A stretch of 64,000 nt of DNA. Source: Eledone cirrhosa (lineage: Eukaryota > Mollusca > Cephalopoda > Octopoda > Eledonidae). Position 1 is the stretch's first letter; every line of letters starts with the position of its first letter. Positions 54,641 to 64,000 of this stretch are shown one piece after another. The stretch spans positions 11,377,273 through 11,441,272 of the forward strand of contig OZ024743.1 in NCBI GenBank assembly GCA_964016885.1. Reading direction: 5' to 3'. Under the pieces are notes generated by a model, which searched no databases, had not been told where the DNA came from, and saw only the letters and a list, made by a program, of their open reading frames with translations. Position numbers and translations under genes: made by a program.

Positions 54641-54846
54641 TGTGAAGTCTTGTGATGCTATTGCCACAGACATAGCCTTTAAATGTAATATGGAAAGATC
54701 CTTTCCAGAGTTATTATCACTGCAGCAACAGAACCTGGGACTTACAGCCGAACCCCAATTCAACTAACATCGCCATATAACAAAACCGTTACATTTATTG
54801 ATATAACCAAACCATACCTTTCCTGCTACAACAAAACACATCATTA
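54641..54846. repeat. Unnamed dispersed repeat (pairs with 49,615)
   Basis: Shared motifs with 49,615-49,800: GTCTTGTGATGCTATT, CTTTCCAGAGTTAT, ACATTTATTGATATAAC, ACCATACCTTTCC. It is followed by an ATT run. Confidence 0.65.
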
Positions 54847-54854
54847 TTATTATT

Positions 54855-54958
54855 ATTGCCGAGGTTAACTTTGCCTTTCATCCTTTCGGGGTCGATAAAA
54901 TAAAGCACCAGTAATGTACTAGGTAATTGCTGGCCTTGTGCCAAAAGTAGAAACAATT
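54855..54958 (+). mobile_element. SINE fragment bounded by ATT repeats
   Basis: GCCGAGGTTAACTTTGCCTT, TCGGGGTCGATAAAATAAAG and GGCCTTGTGCCAAAAGTAGA; ATTATT lies on both sides, either a seeded tail or the target. Confidence 0.85.
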
Positions 54959-55582
54959 ATTATTATTATTGTCGTTGCTATTATTATTACATGGCATAAT
55001 ATTATTTTTCTGCTAAACTGGTGACTATTAAATGTCTGCTATATAGTTGATCTCGATGAAATAACGACAGGTAACATTGTAAAACGAATAGTGTTTACTT
55101 GAGCCGTCTTCAGTTAATACCGACATGTTTTTAAATAGTTAATTAAAAACGAAGACTTGTCTTTGTAGTATGATAGAGTTATCTCCATTAAACAACATCA
55201 AGAATTTGTAACCAAATCGCTCAAATCACATCCTAGTCCATAAAAAGTGAGACACATGAGGCGATGCTGTAGTGGTTAAACTATAGCTGAAAAGATGTTT
55301 GATAATAAATCTACTCAATTAGGTCTAATCCGAATCGAAACATTAACTGAGGATAATAGGCCTAGTCTAACACTACTCTTCTATAAAAGCCATGCCTTGC
55401 GTATTATCCTCACATCCATACGCACTGATGAATTGACTGGTTGTAAACAAAGTATTGGAGATCGATTGACGCAACATCAAGCGATTAGCGAGCTCTAGAC
55501 CTACCAGATCAACGAAACAATTGTCAGCACTGTGAATAAAGCCCTTATTGTACAGCCAACCCCATGTTACACTTCTTTCTTG

Positions 55583-55587
<5 letters not shown>
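54959..55587. other. No gene recognised
   Basis: A 67-codon plus frame at 55,295 and a 94-codon minus frame at 55,373 overlap without a domain. Confidence 0.4.
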
Positions 55588-55622
<35 letters not shown>

Positions 55623-55673
55623 TCTTTTACCTGTTTCAGCCATCCGGCTGAGGCCATGCTGGGGCACCGCCCT
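55588..55673 (+). mobile_element. TA run plus fragment of dispersed repeat
   Basis: A TA run is followed by ACTCTTTTACCTGTTTCAGC, then CATCCGGCTGAGGCCATGCT and GGGGCACCGCCC, the same repeat start as at 41,190. It runs without a gap into the Penelope-like frame. Confidence 0.65.
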
Positions 55674-56159
55674 TATCAAACTTGCTCCTGTAGAATCAAA
55701 AGTGAATGCCCATTACAAGGTAAATGCAACACCAAAGCCATTGTATATGCGGCTAAAGTGACAACCATCAGCAACAACCATCCAGTCACCAGTGAACGAT
55801 ATGTGGGTATGACGCAAGACAGATTCAAAACGCGTTATTACTCACATGTCGCATCCTTTCGACATCCAGAAAAAAGATTTACAACAGCTCTGGCTAGCAG
55901 AATCTGGGATTTGAAAGACCAAGGCATCCAATATAAACTAGATTGGTCAATTTTGAACCAATCTAAAAAATATGCTAGAGGAACAAGAAAATGCACGCTC
56001 TGCATAAATGAAAAATTTTGGATATTGCAAAATCTTAAATCACCAAAGACCTGTCTGAACACAAAGACGGAAATTTTTACCAGTTGCCCACACATGAAAT
56101 CACACCTGCTTTCCAGCTCATATAAACTTAACACACTTTCAGATACTTATCCTCCATAA
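55674..56159 (+). mobile_element. Penelope-like element C-terminus with GIY-YIG nuclease
   Basis: The frame (stop at 56,157) reads CSCRIKSECPLQGKCNTKAI, a cysteine cluster of the CPL-x3-C type placed before the nuclease in Penelope-like proteins. It continues with IVYAAKV (GIY-like strand), RYVGMTQDRFKTRYYSHVAS (YIG-like strand and conserved Arg), SRIWDLKDQGIQYKLDWSIL and CTLCINEKFWIL. In such elements this nuclease follows the reverse transcriptase and nicks target DNA. The RT is absent, so the copy is 5'-truncated; the nuclease frame itself is open for about 160 codons. An upstream ATG at 55,656 lies in the neighbouring repeat and is unlikely to be a real start. Confidence 0.85.
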
Positions 56160-57473
56160 ACTCTTATTATTCTCTTTTTAATTACCCTTTCTGACTTACT
56201 TTCATTCTTATCCTTGTCAATAATTTCATTTATTTTCACTTTTATTTATTTTTACTTCACCCACCCCCCCTTTATTCTCCGATCCACTTCCTATTTTCTA
56301 TTTTTTACTTCCCCTTCTTTTACTTCCCTTTTCCTCCACTAACTGATTATACTTGTCTTTTGTGTTTTTCAATCCAGATATATTTTTCATTTTTATTTTT
56401 ATTTTATTTTTGCGCAGCCTATCTTACAATTTTATACTTGTACTTATTTATACACATTTCAATATGGCTGAACGCCTTAATGTGTGTATACTTTTTATAT
56501 ATGTACATGAGTGACTACGTATGTGCGCGCGCGTGCGTGTATGTATGTGTATATATATATATATATATATGTGCGCGTATGTATGTGTGTGTGTATAGGT
56601 GTTTGTGTGTGTGTGTATGTATATATTATGCGTATGTGTAGTTGTCTTTATATCCGTGTTTTTGACTTTTCGTTTTTATGTTTTTGTTCCTTTTTTCTTC
56701 TCCCCCCCCCTCCCTCTTTTGTTACTTACTCAGTTTCATACGTGGGCATGCAAATAGGTTTATATGCGCTAGTATAAGTATGTGTGTGTGTGTGTGTATG
56801 TACGTATCGAACGTATGGAAGTGTAATTGCGCGTGTGTATATAAGCATAATTATTTTTACATTTCTTTTGTGAGACACGCGTGTCTGTGTATGTATGTAC
56901 CCCCCCCCCCCTTTTTTTTTTGTTTTCTTGAATTTTTTCTTTCTAATTTATCGTTACTATATTTTTATAAATATAGTTAAGACCGATACTTTTCTTTTAA
57001 ATATTATACACTCTTTACCTCCTTTCTTTCCGCATCTAAGTGTACGAGTGTCCAGGCGTTTTTATGCGCGCGACTTTATATTCTTATATTTACGATGTAA
57101 CCATTTCTGTCTGTATAATACAGACATATAGATACACTTGCCCTAAATTTTTATAATTACGCACACTTTCTAACTATACATTTACATGTGCACATATACA
57201 TATATGCACATCTGTGAGCGTATATACATACACATACACACACCTAACTATTTTTCTTGATAGATTTTTATATATTTCAATTTCTATTTCATTTATCTAT
57301 ATATTTTTTTGATTTTCTTGATGTGTTTTTCTAAGTATTTGCCCATGTTTTATTTTGCCTCGTCTGACGAACGAATGAAGTCGTTTATTTCGTATTCGCC
57401 TCATTCGGGAAACCTCTGGTAATGAGGTAATAATATTGTATTGATTTTATACATTATATATATATATATATAT
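56160..57473. other. Pyrimidine- and TG-rich stretch, no gene
   Basis: T-rich and C-rich runs (CCCCCCCC near 56,702 and 56,900) alternate with TG/TA microsatellite patches (56,540-56,625 and 56,780-56,800). The frames here are low-complexity. CGAACGAATGAAGTCG and ATTCGCCTCATTCG near 57,370-57,410 form a loose inverted pair, perhaps the end of the Penelope-like element. Confidence 0.45.
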
Positions 57474-57849
57474 AGTAAAATGACGGAGTAAAGGGCTCGC
57501 GTATAATCCTGTAATCAAATGAGCTCAAAGGAAAGAGTTTCCCTGGGCACTTTAAAATACAATATATAGAAGGGAAAAAACACAGGAGAGTGTGTTCTTT
57601 CATTTACAGGATGTTAAACCACCAGCGTGAAGGGAATATAAGCTAAGAGACGTATAGGAAAAACATTATAATTAAAAGTATAAATTAAAATGAGAAACCA
57701 ACCTCATAACTAAGTCACACATGTACAAACTCACTGGGAGATTGTTTCGCCATATAGTGGGTTCCAATTCGGCTTAGTGGGTCATCAGCATGTGTAAAGA
57801 CCGATATTGTCCGCACTACTAAAGAGAGAGCTATAGTAAACAACCATGC
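57474..57849. other. Repeat-like flank of pseudogene
   Basis: No coding similarity to HSP70 continues upstream of 57,850, so a breakpoint or insertion lies there. I do not recognise the sequence. Confidence 0.4.
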
Positions 57850-58130
57850 TCTATCAGACATCTGCGTACAGCATGTGAACGAGCTAAACGAACCCTATCA
57901 AGCAATACAGAAGCTTCAGTAGAACTGGATTCTCTCTATGAAGGCATTGATTTTTACTCGAAGATTACAATAACAGTCTAGCAGAAACAGATGAATTTAC
58001 CTACAAACTGCAGGAAGCACAGAAATTCTGCTCTCCAATAATGTCGAAACTACACACATCATCTAATTCTAACAAAAATAATTCTACATCACAACCAACC
58101 AGTGGACCAACCATAGAAGAAATGGATTAA
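57850..58130 (+). pseudogene. HSP70 pseudogene with large internal deletion
   Basis: From 57,850 the frame reads [20 protein letters not shown], then [15 protein letters not shown], a highly conserved part of the HSP70 nucleotide-binding domain. At about 57,969 it passes, after a frame change, straight to [29 protein letters not shown] and the C-terminal GPTIEEMD before the stop at 58,128. GPTIEEVD-type ends mark cytosolic HSP70s and bind TPR co-chaperones. Roughly 270 codons (rest of the ATPase domain and most of the substrate-binding domain) and everything upstream are missing. An AT-rich 3' region with an AATAAA (58,350) follows. It cannot make a chaperone. Confidence 0.85.
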
Positions 58131-58380
58131 GACATTTATTCGCTCATATACTTTTTCTAAAATACTGTAATATATCTGTAACTGTATAGTGTACTGTTCT
58201 CACATCTCACACAATATCACATTACATGATTCTTGAAGATATTCTGGTTAATATCTTTTCAACAACGTCGTGTACTCTCATTATTTATTTTATATATAAT
58301 ATATTGTAAACAACTTCGAAACCTCATATTATTTTTATATTTATTATAAACAATAAATTATATTTTCTTTTCCAACACTT
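58131..58380 (+). other. Probable 3' UTR of HSP70 pseudogene
   Basis: AT-rich DNA following the stop, with an AATAAA near 58,350. No poly-A tract follows, so a processed origin is not supported. Confidence 0.45.
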
Positions 58381-58489
58381 TCGATGTTATCTTATTTTTG
58401 CTTATTCTTTGTTACATCTAAATGTTGCTATTGTTATGTCATGCCCGGCCGCTTCCTTTTCGTACTGGTCCCCGTCGACCTCTCATGTG

Positions 58490-59942
58490 TCCTTAAATCT
58501 ACATTTAAAGAATCTGAAAGCAAAAGGTTCGGCAACGTTATATGTCTTGATCACCAGAACCGTGAGGTGTCCCAAATAGCAAAGCATTGTTCTAGTGTGA
58601 ACAAGGATGTTGAGTGAAAATATGTCTGTGATAACTCCAGTGCAGTTAGGATCACTGTTGCTCCGAAGAAAATGCTGGGACCTGGCATTATAAGAGGTTG
58701 ATGAATCTGGAGAATAGGTGGAAACAAGAGACATCATCCGCAGTTGACTAAATAGAGACCAACTGTCTATATTGACAGTTACAGGACCAAAGAAGCAATC
58801 AGAGAAAACATGTAAAAGCAGCTGGAGTGTTAGATATATTTTCTTAGATGCTAAAATCTTCTGTTGAAGTTGGAGAAGAGTATTCTTACCAATAATCAAT
58901 TAGGTAATACATGTGTTGTCATACCCAACAGCTGGTGTAACAGCATAATCTATAATTGCTACAGGGGAAAATGTGATGCTCTAGAAATGAGTAACTATAG
59001 AGGCCTAAACCTGGTGAGCAAAGTAATGGAAGTGATGGAGTGATAGCCTAACAAATTAGAGAGAGAGAGAGAGAGAGAGAGAGCGGGGGGGGGGGGGGTG
59101 AGAGAGAGAGAGAGAGAGTATCAAATTTGATGAGATACAGTTTGGTTTTATACCAAGAAGGAGCACAACAGATATTTCCGAACTTGTGAGAGAATTACCG
59201 GAATAACACATAGTGATGTTAACGTATCTATAACTTGCTTTGTTGATGGTAGCTGTTTATCATTTTTTGATATCTGCCTTTTATTATAGTCCTCAATACC
59301 ATAACAGGTCAGTTTATGGCCGGGTCACATATAAAAATCTTTAAGCTGGTGACCCACTTCTTATTGATGAATCTATGAAAGAGCTACAGAAAAGTCCCTA
59401 TAGTAGAAACTGAACTTAGAGTCAGAGTAAACAAAGCAACAATTCAATGCTGCAGTTAGTAAGAAAGAAGACATGGCTCCGGAGCCATTAGGGAACTGGC
59501 TATGTTTTATATGTAGAACATATGTAGATGTGAACTCTAACGAATGTACATAATGTAAAACATTGGTAGATAAGGGATGCAGTAGGGTTCTGGGCAGACA
59601 AACAGAAAATGTAGAGGATTTACATGAATAATTATTTGTAAGAGACTGGGTGTAATAAACTTTCTTTAAACCATGTATGGACATATGAAGCGTATAGATG
59701 TAGATTGTGTGTGGAAAAGTGTCGGGTGTTCGAAGTAAAAGGAAGAAGTAGTAGACGGTCAAGGAAGACTGGACAGAAGATTTAGAGAGGTCTCAAAACG
59801 CAGAACGTGACAGAGGAGATGACGTGGGAATGTATTAGGTGAGAGGAAGTTGTATGGGAAAGGCATATCCCATCCTGGCAAGATTAGAGAATAGGACATA
59901 AATATATGATGATGATGATGGTGATGATGATGATGATGGTGT
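58490..59942 (+). mobile_element. LINE, internally deleted, with ATG tail
   Basis: Plus-strand pieces in order: an upstream linker with NREVSQIAKHCSSVNKDV (58,558-58,612), VIPNSWCNSIIYNCYRGKCD and ALEMSNYRGLNLVSKVMEV (RT fingers, 58,920-59,035), a GA microsatellite, then IQFGFIPRRSTTDISELV (59,138-59,190). After a gap lacking the catalytic YADD come C-terminal pieces (59,680-59,870) and an ATGATGATG tail (59,907-59,942). The minus frame at 58,899-58,483 is only the antisense of this element. Another copy starts at 63,954. Confidence 0.8.
59058..59120. repeat. (GA)n with G homopolymer inside LINE
   Basis: GA repeats interrupted by CG and about 12 G residues, lying in what should be the RT coding region between the NYRG and QFGF motifs. 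Confidence 0.95.
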
Positions 59943-60555
59943 GTGTATGTGTGTTCGTGTATATCATATGTAGTAACAAATTATATCGACCCTGTATATA
60001 AATATGAGCGAGAAGAAACATCTCTCCGCGAGGAAATTACTGGGTATATATTTCTCTGGCACTGTATATCATCAGATACTCCATTATCACCCCGGTCATC
60101 AGAAATAGACTAAAATAGTATTTGAGATACTAAAAAGGGTACATTTTAAAGAATTTGACGCTATTCTTCAAAATTTGCTTCAAATTCTACTTTAGTTTTT
60201 CGTGTTTTCTATGTCTTCGTTGTTGTCAACCTCCAAGATGACAAATTTTCCATCAATAACAAACGTTTTATTTTCTTCCCATCATATTTTATCCAGTAAA
60301 ACATGTGTAATTCCTTCATTTAAAAAATGTTATGATATTAGGGTGATTTGACTGCTATGTCTAGCGAGTCTGCACAGGTTCACATCTTGACATAATTATG
60401 ATTTTATCGGCTGAAAAGGGGAATCATTTTGTTTATGAAAGTATATGAAACTGAGCTACGAATGTGTTAGGAAACTATGAAGTGATATAAAGGTGTCACC
60501 TTCGTCAGCGAGCGCGAAATTTTCAGTGAATGGGTTGATGTTCAGCCTGTAGAAC
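59943..60555. other. No gene recognised
   Basis: The segment 60,330-60,370 (TTATGATATTAGGGTGATTT, GACTGCTATGTCTAGC) is a degenerate copy of the dispersed repeat at 52,400 and 23,680. Confidence 0.4.
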
Positions 60556-60559
60556 CACC

Positions 60560-60860
60560 TGTGGCTTCCTCAGTTTAGAAGTGCTCCACATTAGCATTGC
60601 ACTGAGAATGGGAAATGATGTTTGTGGATTACTGAAATGTCACTTTGGTTGGCCTCTCGACTCCACAGCTGTCCATGATTTGTTTGAATGCTGTTCATTT
60701 CTCTGGCCATACCGTACTAAACGTAATTATTAAGCGGACCTTGACTCGGGTAAATATTCTCCTTCAATTCTGTAGCCGGCTGGATTGTCCAGAGTTGATT
60801 GAAAGACATCAGACGGTTTTACTCTGGGTAAGAGGTAGATATGTTGCAATAGCTTGATAC
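60560..60860 (+). mobile_element. LINE zinc-binding region fragment (family of 46,640)
   Basis: Plus frames give RMGNDVCGLLKCHFG and LDSTAVHDLF, then LNAVHFSGHTVLNVIIKRTL, aligned with LDSTGLHGLSCRLNAV and ELNLIIKRAL at 47 kb. The nuclease-like RPDG is degraded to ERHQTV. Frame changes and stops mark a dead copy. Confidence 0.65.
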
Positions 60861-60924
60861 TTTCCTCAATAAAGTTTCTTTCACACTATCAAGCGGTTAC
60901 CATGAAGCCGACTTTGATGGTCTG

Positions 60925-61160
60925 TTAGAAACATTTTTTCACGCTCAGGGTTGCTGAAGCATGGAACAAACTACCTGCATCAGTTGTTAGCTGTCGAGAC
61001 ACTGCATCCTTCAAGGCCTCCATGCTTCCCGAGATCCGCCAACACTACAGCTAACACATACACACATGTACTTCCCTAACATTTGTGTATTATTCTATGT
61101 ACTATATTGACGAGTTGTAGTGCACCTGAGCACTTTACACAATAATTTCATTATTATTAT
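60925..61160 (+). mobile_element. LINE C-terminus and 3' UTR with ATT tail
   Basis: FFTLRVAEAWNKLPASVVSC, then DTASFKASMLPEIRQHYS and a stop is a common C-terminus of one LINE group. The 3' UTR has GTTGTAGTGCACCTGAGCAC and ends in ATTATTATT. A lone copy of that UTR is at 24,425. Confidence 0.8.
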
Positions 61161-61289
61161 AAGTTACCATTGTGATTCGGCGTTCGAGTAACCAATATGT
61201 CTGAGATTTTGACATATCAAACGGCCATCTCTTTATTCTCGAGTCCTGGACACAAAGGGAAGCAACACTCATAAATTATCTGCTCCCAC

Positions 61290-61365
61290 GATCCTAATCA
61301 AAACAAGGGAGACAACCGCTACATAAGGTTATGTAGCGGTTGTCTCCCTTGTTTTGATTAGGATC
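61290..61365. repeat. Perfect 37-bp inverted repeat at LTR start
   Basis: Bases 61,290-61,326 are the exact reverse complement of 61,329-61,365, with GG between. The right arm is the first part of the 5' LTR, so the left arm is a short inverted copy of the LTR start. Confidence 0.9.
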
Positions 61366-61705
61366 TAGACGGGAAGTGGAACCTTTTCTGCAACTTCCGG
61401 TCAGAGCCCTATAAAACTAACAACTTTAAGCTTCCTTTCTCTCATTGCCTTTTCGGCACCAGGTCAAGAGCCTCTCATTCGGCTCTGCCATTAATTTGGC
61501 CAACAGGCGCCTGGCCTTAGCCAGGCGTCCTCTGCCAGCCGCGTTTGCCTGGCAATCAAAACGGTAACTACTAACTTTGCTTCATTCTAACATCATCCTC
61601 ATCTTTGACATGTCAACTATACTATCTACCATTGTTAATTAAATATTATACACACAAACCATGTCTCGTTTTGTTACATTCATACAACCCAGAATCTTCT
61701 TTATA
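61332..61705 (+). repeat. 5' LTR
   Basis: It starts TGTAGCGGTTGTCTCCC and ends CAGAATCTTCTTTATA. A TATAAAA box at 61,410-61,416 is a likely promoter; GCCTGGC CTTA GCCAGGC at 61,509-61,526 forms a stem-loop in the region expected to be transcribed. Confidence 0.85.
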
Positions 61706-61706
61706 T

Positions 61707-61724
61707 TGGTAACCCTGACGTGAT
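61707..61724 (+). promoter_or_regulatory. Primer binding site, tRNA-Trp-like
   Basis: TGGTAACCCTGACGTGAT begins one base after the 5' LTR. Metazoan tRNA-Trp ends ATCACGTCGGGGTCACCA, whose complement agrees at 16 of 18 positions. This is where minus-strand DNA synthesis would start. Confidence 0.75.
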
Positions 61725-63098
61725 ACGAACACGCAGCCGTTCATCGCTATAAGTGGTCACCCCCCCCAAAAATAAAAAAATAGCACATCTGGTTTTGTGA
61801 GTAACATTACGAATACACAGCAAATTTAGCGACAAACTATGAAAATACTCAGTAAAAGAAACACACGCACATGTGGAATTCGCACAGACAGACTTTTTCT
61901 CTCACGCATCAACTAACTGTTGCATTTCACCAATATATATATATATATATGTTTCTCGTTTCTTACAACGAACACTTTCAAAAAAAAAAAAAAAAAAAAC
62001 ATTTCACGATATATATACATGTTTCTCGTTTCTTACAACGAACTCTTTCAAAAAAAAAAAAAAAGAAATTCGATATTCTTTAAAAAAAACATTTCAACAG
62101 GAACATTTATTTTCGATGAACCATTGCCTTTTTGTTCATCGTTTTCTTCATCGTTCAAGTTTTTTTTTTTTTTTTTTTTTTTTCCCAAAGTTCACACCAA
62201 TAATTATGCTGAGTGAAGCCTTTCTTTTTCATCATTGTCACTTTCAAAATTGCACTATCATTTTCTCGCGCGTTAGAAATATTATTTTTTTCAACCTTGT
62301 ATTGGCACGTGTAGGCAGCACAAATTCTCGATTCACAGAGATGTCTCTACTCACAGACAGCCACACGCCAGAGATAACATTTCTCACCAGGCATTCTTCA
62401 GCCTTAAGCTATATTCTTCTATTTGCCGGTTTATAAATTTACAATGTAAATTTACCGTTGATAACCGCGCATTTATTAAGAATGCTTATTTCTCTGGTCG
62501 CTGGCCTCTTGACCCTTCCAGGTCAACGCATTCTCAACATCGACCATCAACTTCGGCTGCTATTTCTAGCACTTTGCGCAACTCATTTTTTCTAAAAAAA
62601 ATTTTTTTACTGTGAATTTAAACACCGAATACGCTCACTCAGCGAGACAACAGCAGCAGCAACAGCAATATAACAGCAACACCAATACATCAATACAGCT
62701 TCACCAAAGCCAGAGAATTCATTTTTGCAGCACTCTTCCTGTGAGAAAATCCATTCGGAGGTTGGAAATTTCACGATATACCACAGAACAGAAACCACCT
62801 GCATTCATTCTCTGGAACACACTTTCTTTCCTGCTGTCATGTGATTGCACACCTGTGAACTATATTTTGAACTTTGAGCTCTTCTATTACTTTTACTTTA
62901 TTACATTGTATCTTTGGGTGATGGATAGATGGATGTCCAGTCGTTCTCTGGCCAAGAGCGGTTGGCTACCTTGATATCTATCATTGATTTTTCCAAACAT
63001 TCTTTTGTCGTAATTTTCATGCCTGTTACAACATTCTCGCCAACTTGCTACATATTTTCATTTCGATTTTTATACACTAAAATTCTGGCGGGAGGTTA

Positions 63099-63472
63099 TG
63101 TAGCGGTTGTCTCCCTTGTTTTGATTAGGATCTAGACGGGAGGTGGAACCCTTTCTGCAACTTCCGGTCAGAGCCCTATAAAACTAACAACTTTAAGCTT
63201 CCTTTCGCTCTTTGCCTTTTCGGCACCAGGCCAAGAGCCTCTCATTTGGCTCTGCCATTAATTTGACCAACAGGCGCCTGGCCTTAGCCAGGCGTCCTCT
63301 GCCAGCCGCGTTTGCCTGGCAATCAAAACGGTAACTACTAACTTTGCTTCATTCTAACATCATCCTCATCTTTGACATGTCAACTATACTATCTACCATT
63401 GTTAATTAAATATTATACACACAAACCATGTCTCGTTTTGTTACATTCATACAACCCAGAATCTTCTTTATA
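63099..63472 (+). repeat. 3' LTR
   Basis: Same length and ends as the 5' LTR, with a matching TATAAAA at 63,177. No target duplication is seen against the left flank, which is an inverted LTR piece. Confidence 0.85.
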
Positions 63473-63530
63473 AGTTCATACTGACTAGCTAATATGTAGT
63501 AGTCAACTGTCTCACACACCTACCACTTTG

Positions 63531-63532
<2 letters not shown>

Positions 63533-63592
<60 letters not shown>

Positions 63593-63620
63593 CCCCTCTC
63601 GCTCTCCTTCACTCTCACTC
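63533..63620. repeat. (CT)n microsatellite
   Basis: A long CT run with a degenerate right flank. Confidence 0.95.
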
Positions 63621-63794
63621 TTTAGATCTACTTCTCTCTCAGCCAGGTCAGCGAAATTTATCCCATCAAGAGAAATTTGGTAAATGCATCTTTAATAGAG
63701 TCTTTGCAAGTAAACATGTATATACGTCACACCTGATACAATACAGTGTTCTTTGTGTATTGTCATAACTTCGATGAAAGTTATCTATATATAT
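63621..63794. other. Spacer, no feature
   Basis: No feature seen. Confidence 0.4.
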
Positions 63795-63837
63795 ATGTAA
63801 AACTGAGGGTGTCTCTGTATGTGTGAGTGTGTGTGTA

Positions 63838-63881
<44 letters not shown>

Positions 63882-63912
63882 TGTGTGTCTCTGTATGTGT
63901 GTGTGTGTGTGA
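63795..63912. repeat. (TG)n microsatellite
   Basis: TG repeats with TATG interruptions; GTAAAACTGAGGGTGTCTCT precedes it, a phrase I associate with a dispersed cephalopod repeat. Confidence 0.9.
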
Positions 63913-63953
63913 GTTTGATCCCTAAAACTCGAGAAGTAACCAAGGGAATTTTT

Positions 63954-64000
63954 GTCATACCCAACAGCTGGTGTAACAGCATAATCTATAATTGCTACAG
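63954..64000 (+). mobile_element. Start of another LINE fragment, cut by window end
   Basis: The last 47 bases (GTCATACCCAACAGCTGGTG, then AACAGCATAATCTATAATTG) are identical to 58,919-58,965 in the LINE at 58.5 kb. Confidence 0.8.

Larger units (their letters stand above)
61332..63472 (+). mobile_element. Non-autonomous LTR retrotransposon, 2.1 kb
   Basis: Two direct repeats of 374 bp (61,332-61,705 and 63,099-63,472) differ at 7 positions by my count. After the 5' LTR, TGGTAACCCTGACGTGAT matches 16 of 18 bases of the complement of the tRNA-Trp 3' end. A purine-rich GGCGGGAGG precedes the 3' LTR. The internal 1.4 kb has no gag, RT, integrase or protease; it has poly-A and poly-T runs and a CAG/CAA run, plus a duplicated TTTCTCGTTTCTTACAACGA motif. 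It is therefore a short non-autonomous element that would need partner enzymes, probably of a Gypsy-like element. Confidence 0.85.

Noticed and set aside
55656..55673. ATG at 55,656 as the true start of the GIY-YIG protein
   Set aside because: It lies in a dispersed repeat that also occurs at 41,190 without the nuclease; family members have an RT upstream.
58483..58899. 138-codon minus-strand frame
   Set aside because: The plus strand holds LINE linker and RT motifs in order; the minus frame is its antisense.

Overview
This window looks like non-coding nuclear DNA from a coleoid cephalopod, most likely an octopus. The evidence is many copies of SINEs and LINEs of a kind I know from octopus assemblies (a SINE with a conserved 'ATCGACCCCGTAAGGATGAA' core, and another tRNA-headed SINE carrying a LINE-type ATG-repeat tail), plus very frequent TA/TG/GA microsatellites, a Penelope-like GIY-YIG remnant and an AT-rich background. 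No bacterial-style operon, tRNA or rRNA gene was found. Apart from a tentative small-exon gene, every recognisable protein signature belongs to a transposable element or a pseudogene.

Layout. 1-9.2 kb: AT-rich intergenic or intronic DNA with microsatellites, two TIR elements, a hAT-type MITE holding a SINE, and a triplicated SINE. 9.3-20.4 kb: broken LINEs of three families (9.3, 10.5, 13.4 and 19.6 kb), a mariner transposase relic, and a nested foldback at 16.5-16.9 kb. 20.4-25 kb: a piggyBac-type MITE, a full-length SINE and a candidate coding exon (22,997-23,067). 25-37.3 kb: a 12-kb satellite domain beginning at a 200-N gap. It holds a 31-bp telomere-like minisatellite, pentamer (ACCAC-like) satellite, a 3.5-kb degenerate hexamer tract, and an array of about 0.89-kb higher-order units with conserved hairpins and poly-T tracts. 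Small duplicated exon-like segments with good splice sites lie inside this domain. 37.4-51.6 kb: a dense graveyard of LINEs and SINEs, including one 2.8-kb LINE with C-terminal C2H2 fingers interrupted by two later insertions, and a LINE with zinc-binding and nuclease-like C-terminal signatures beside its own inverted copy. 51.9-64 kb: two more piggyBac-type MITEs, a Penelope-like element end, an HSP70 pseudogene with a large internal deletion, another LINE, and a non-autonomous LTR retrotransposon with a tRNA-Trp-like primer site.

How the parts relate. The elements form a partnership network. A tRNA-headed SINE shares its 3' tail with a LINE present in the window; LINE 3' tails of ATG, GAA or ATT units grade into microsatellites; and several elements carry perfect inverted duplications at their 5' boundaries. 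The most novel candidates are the tandem mini-exon locus embedded in satellite DNA (23.0-37.2 kb) and the higher-order satellite itself. All calls come from reading the sequence by eye; no alignment or database search was run.
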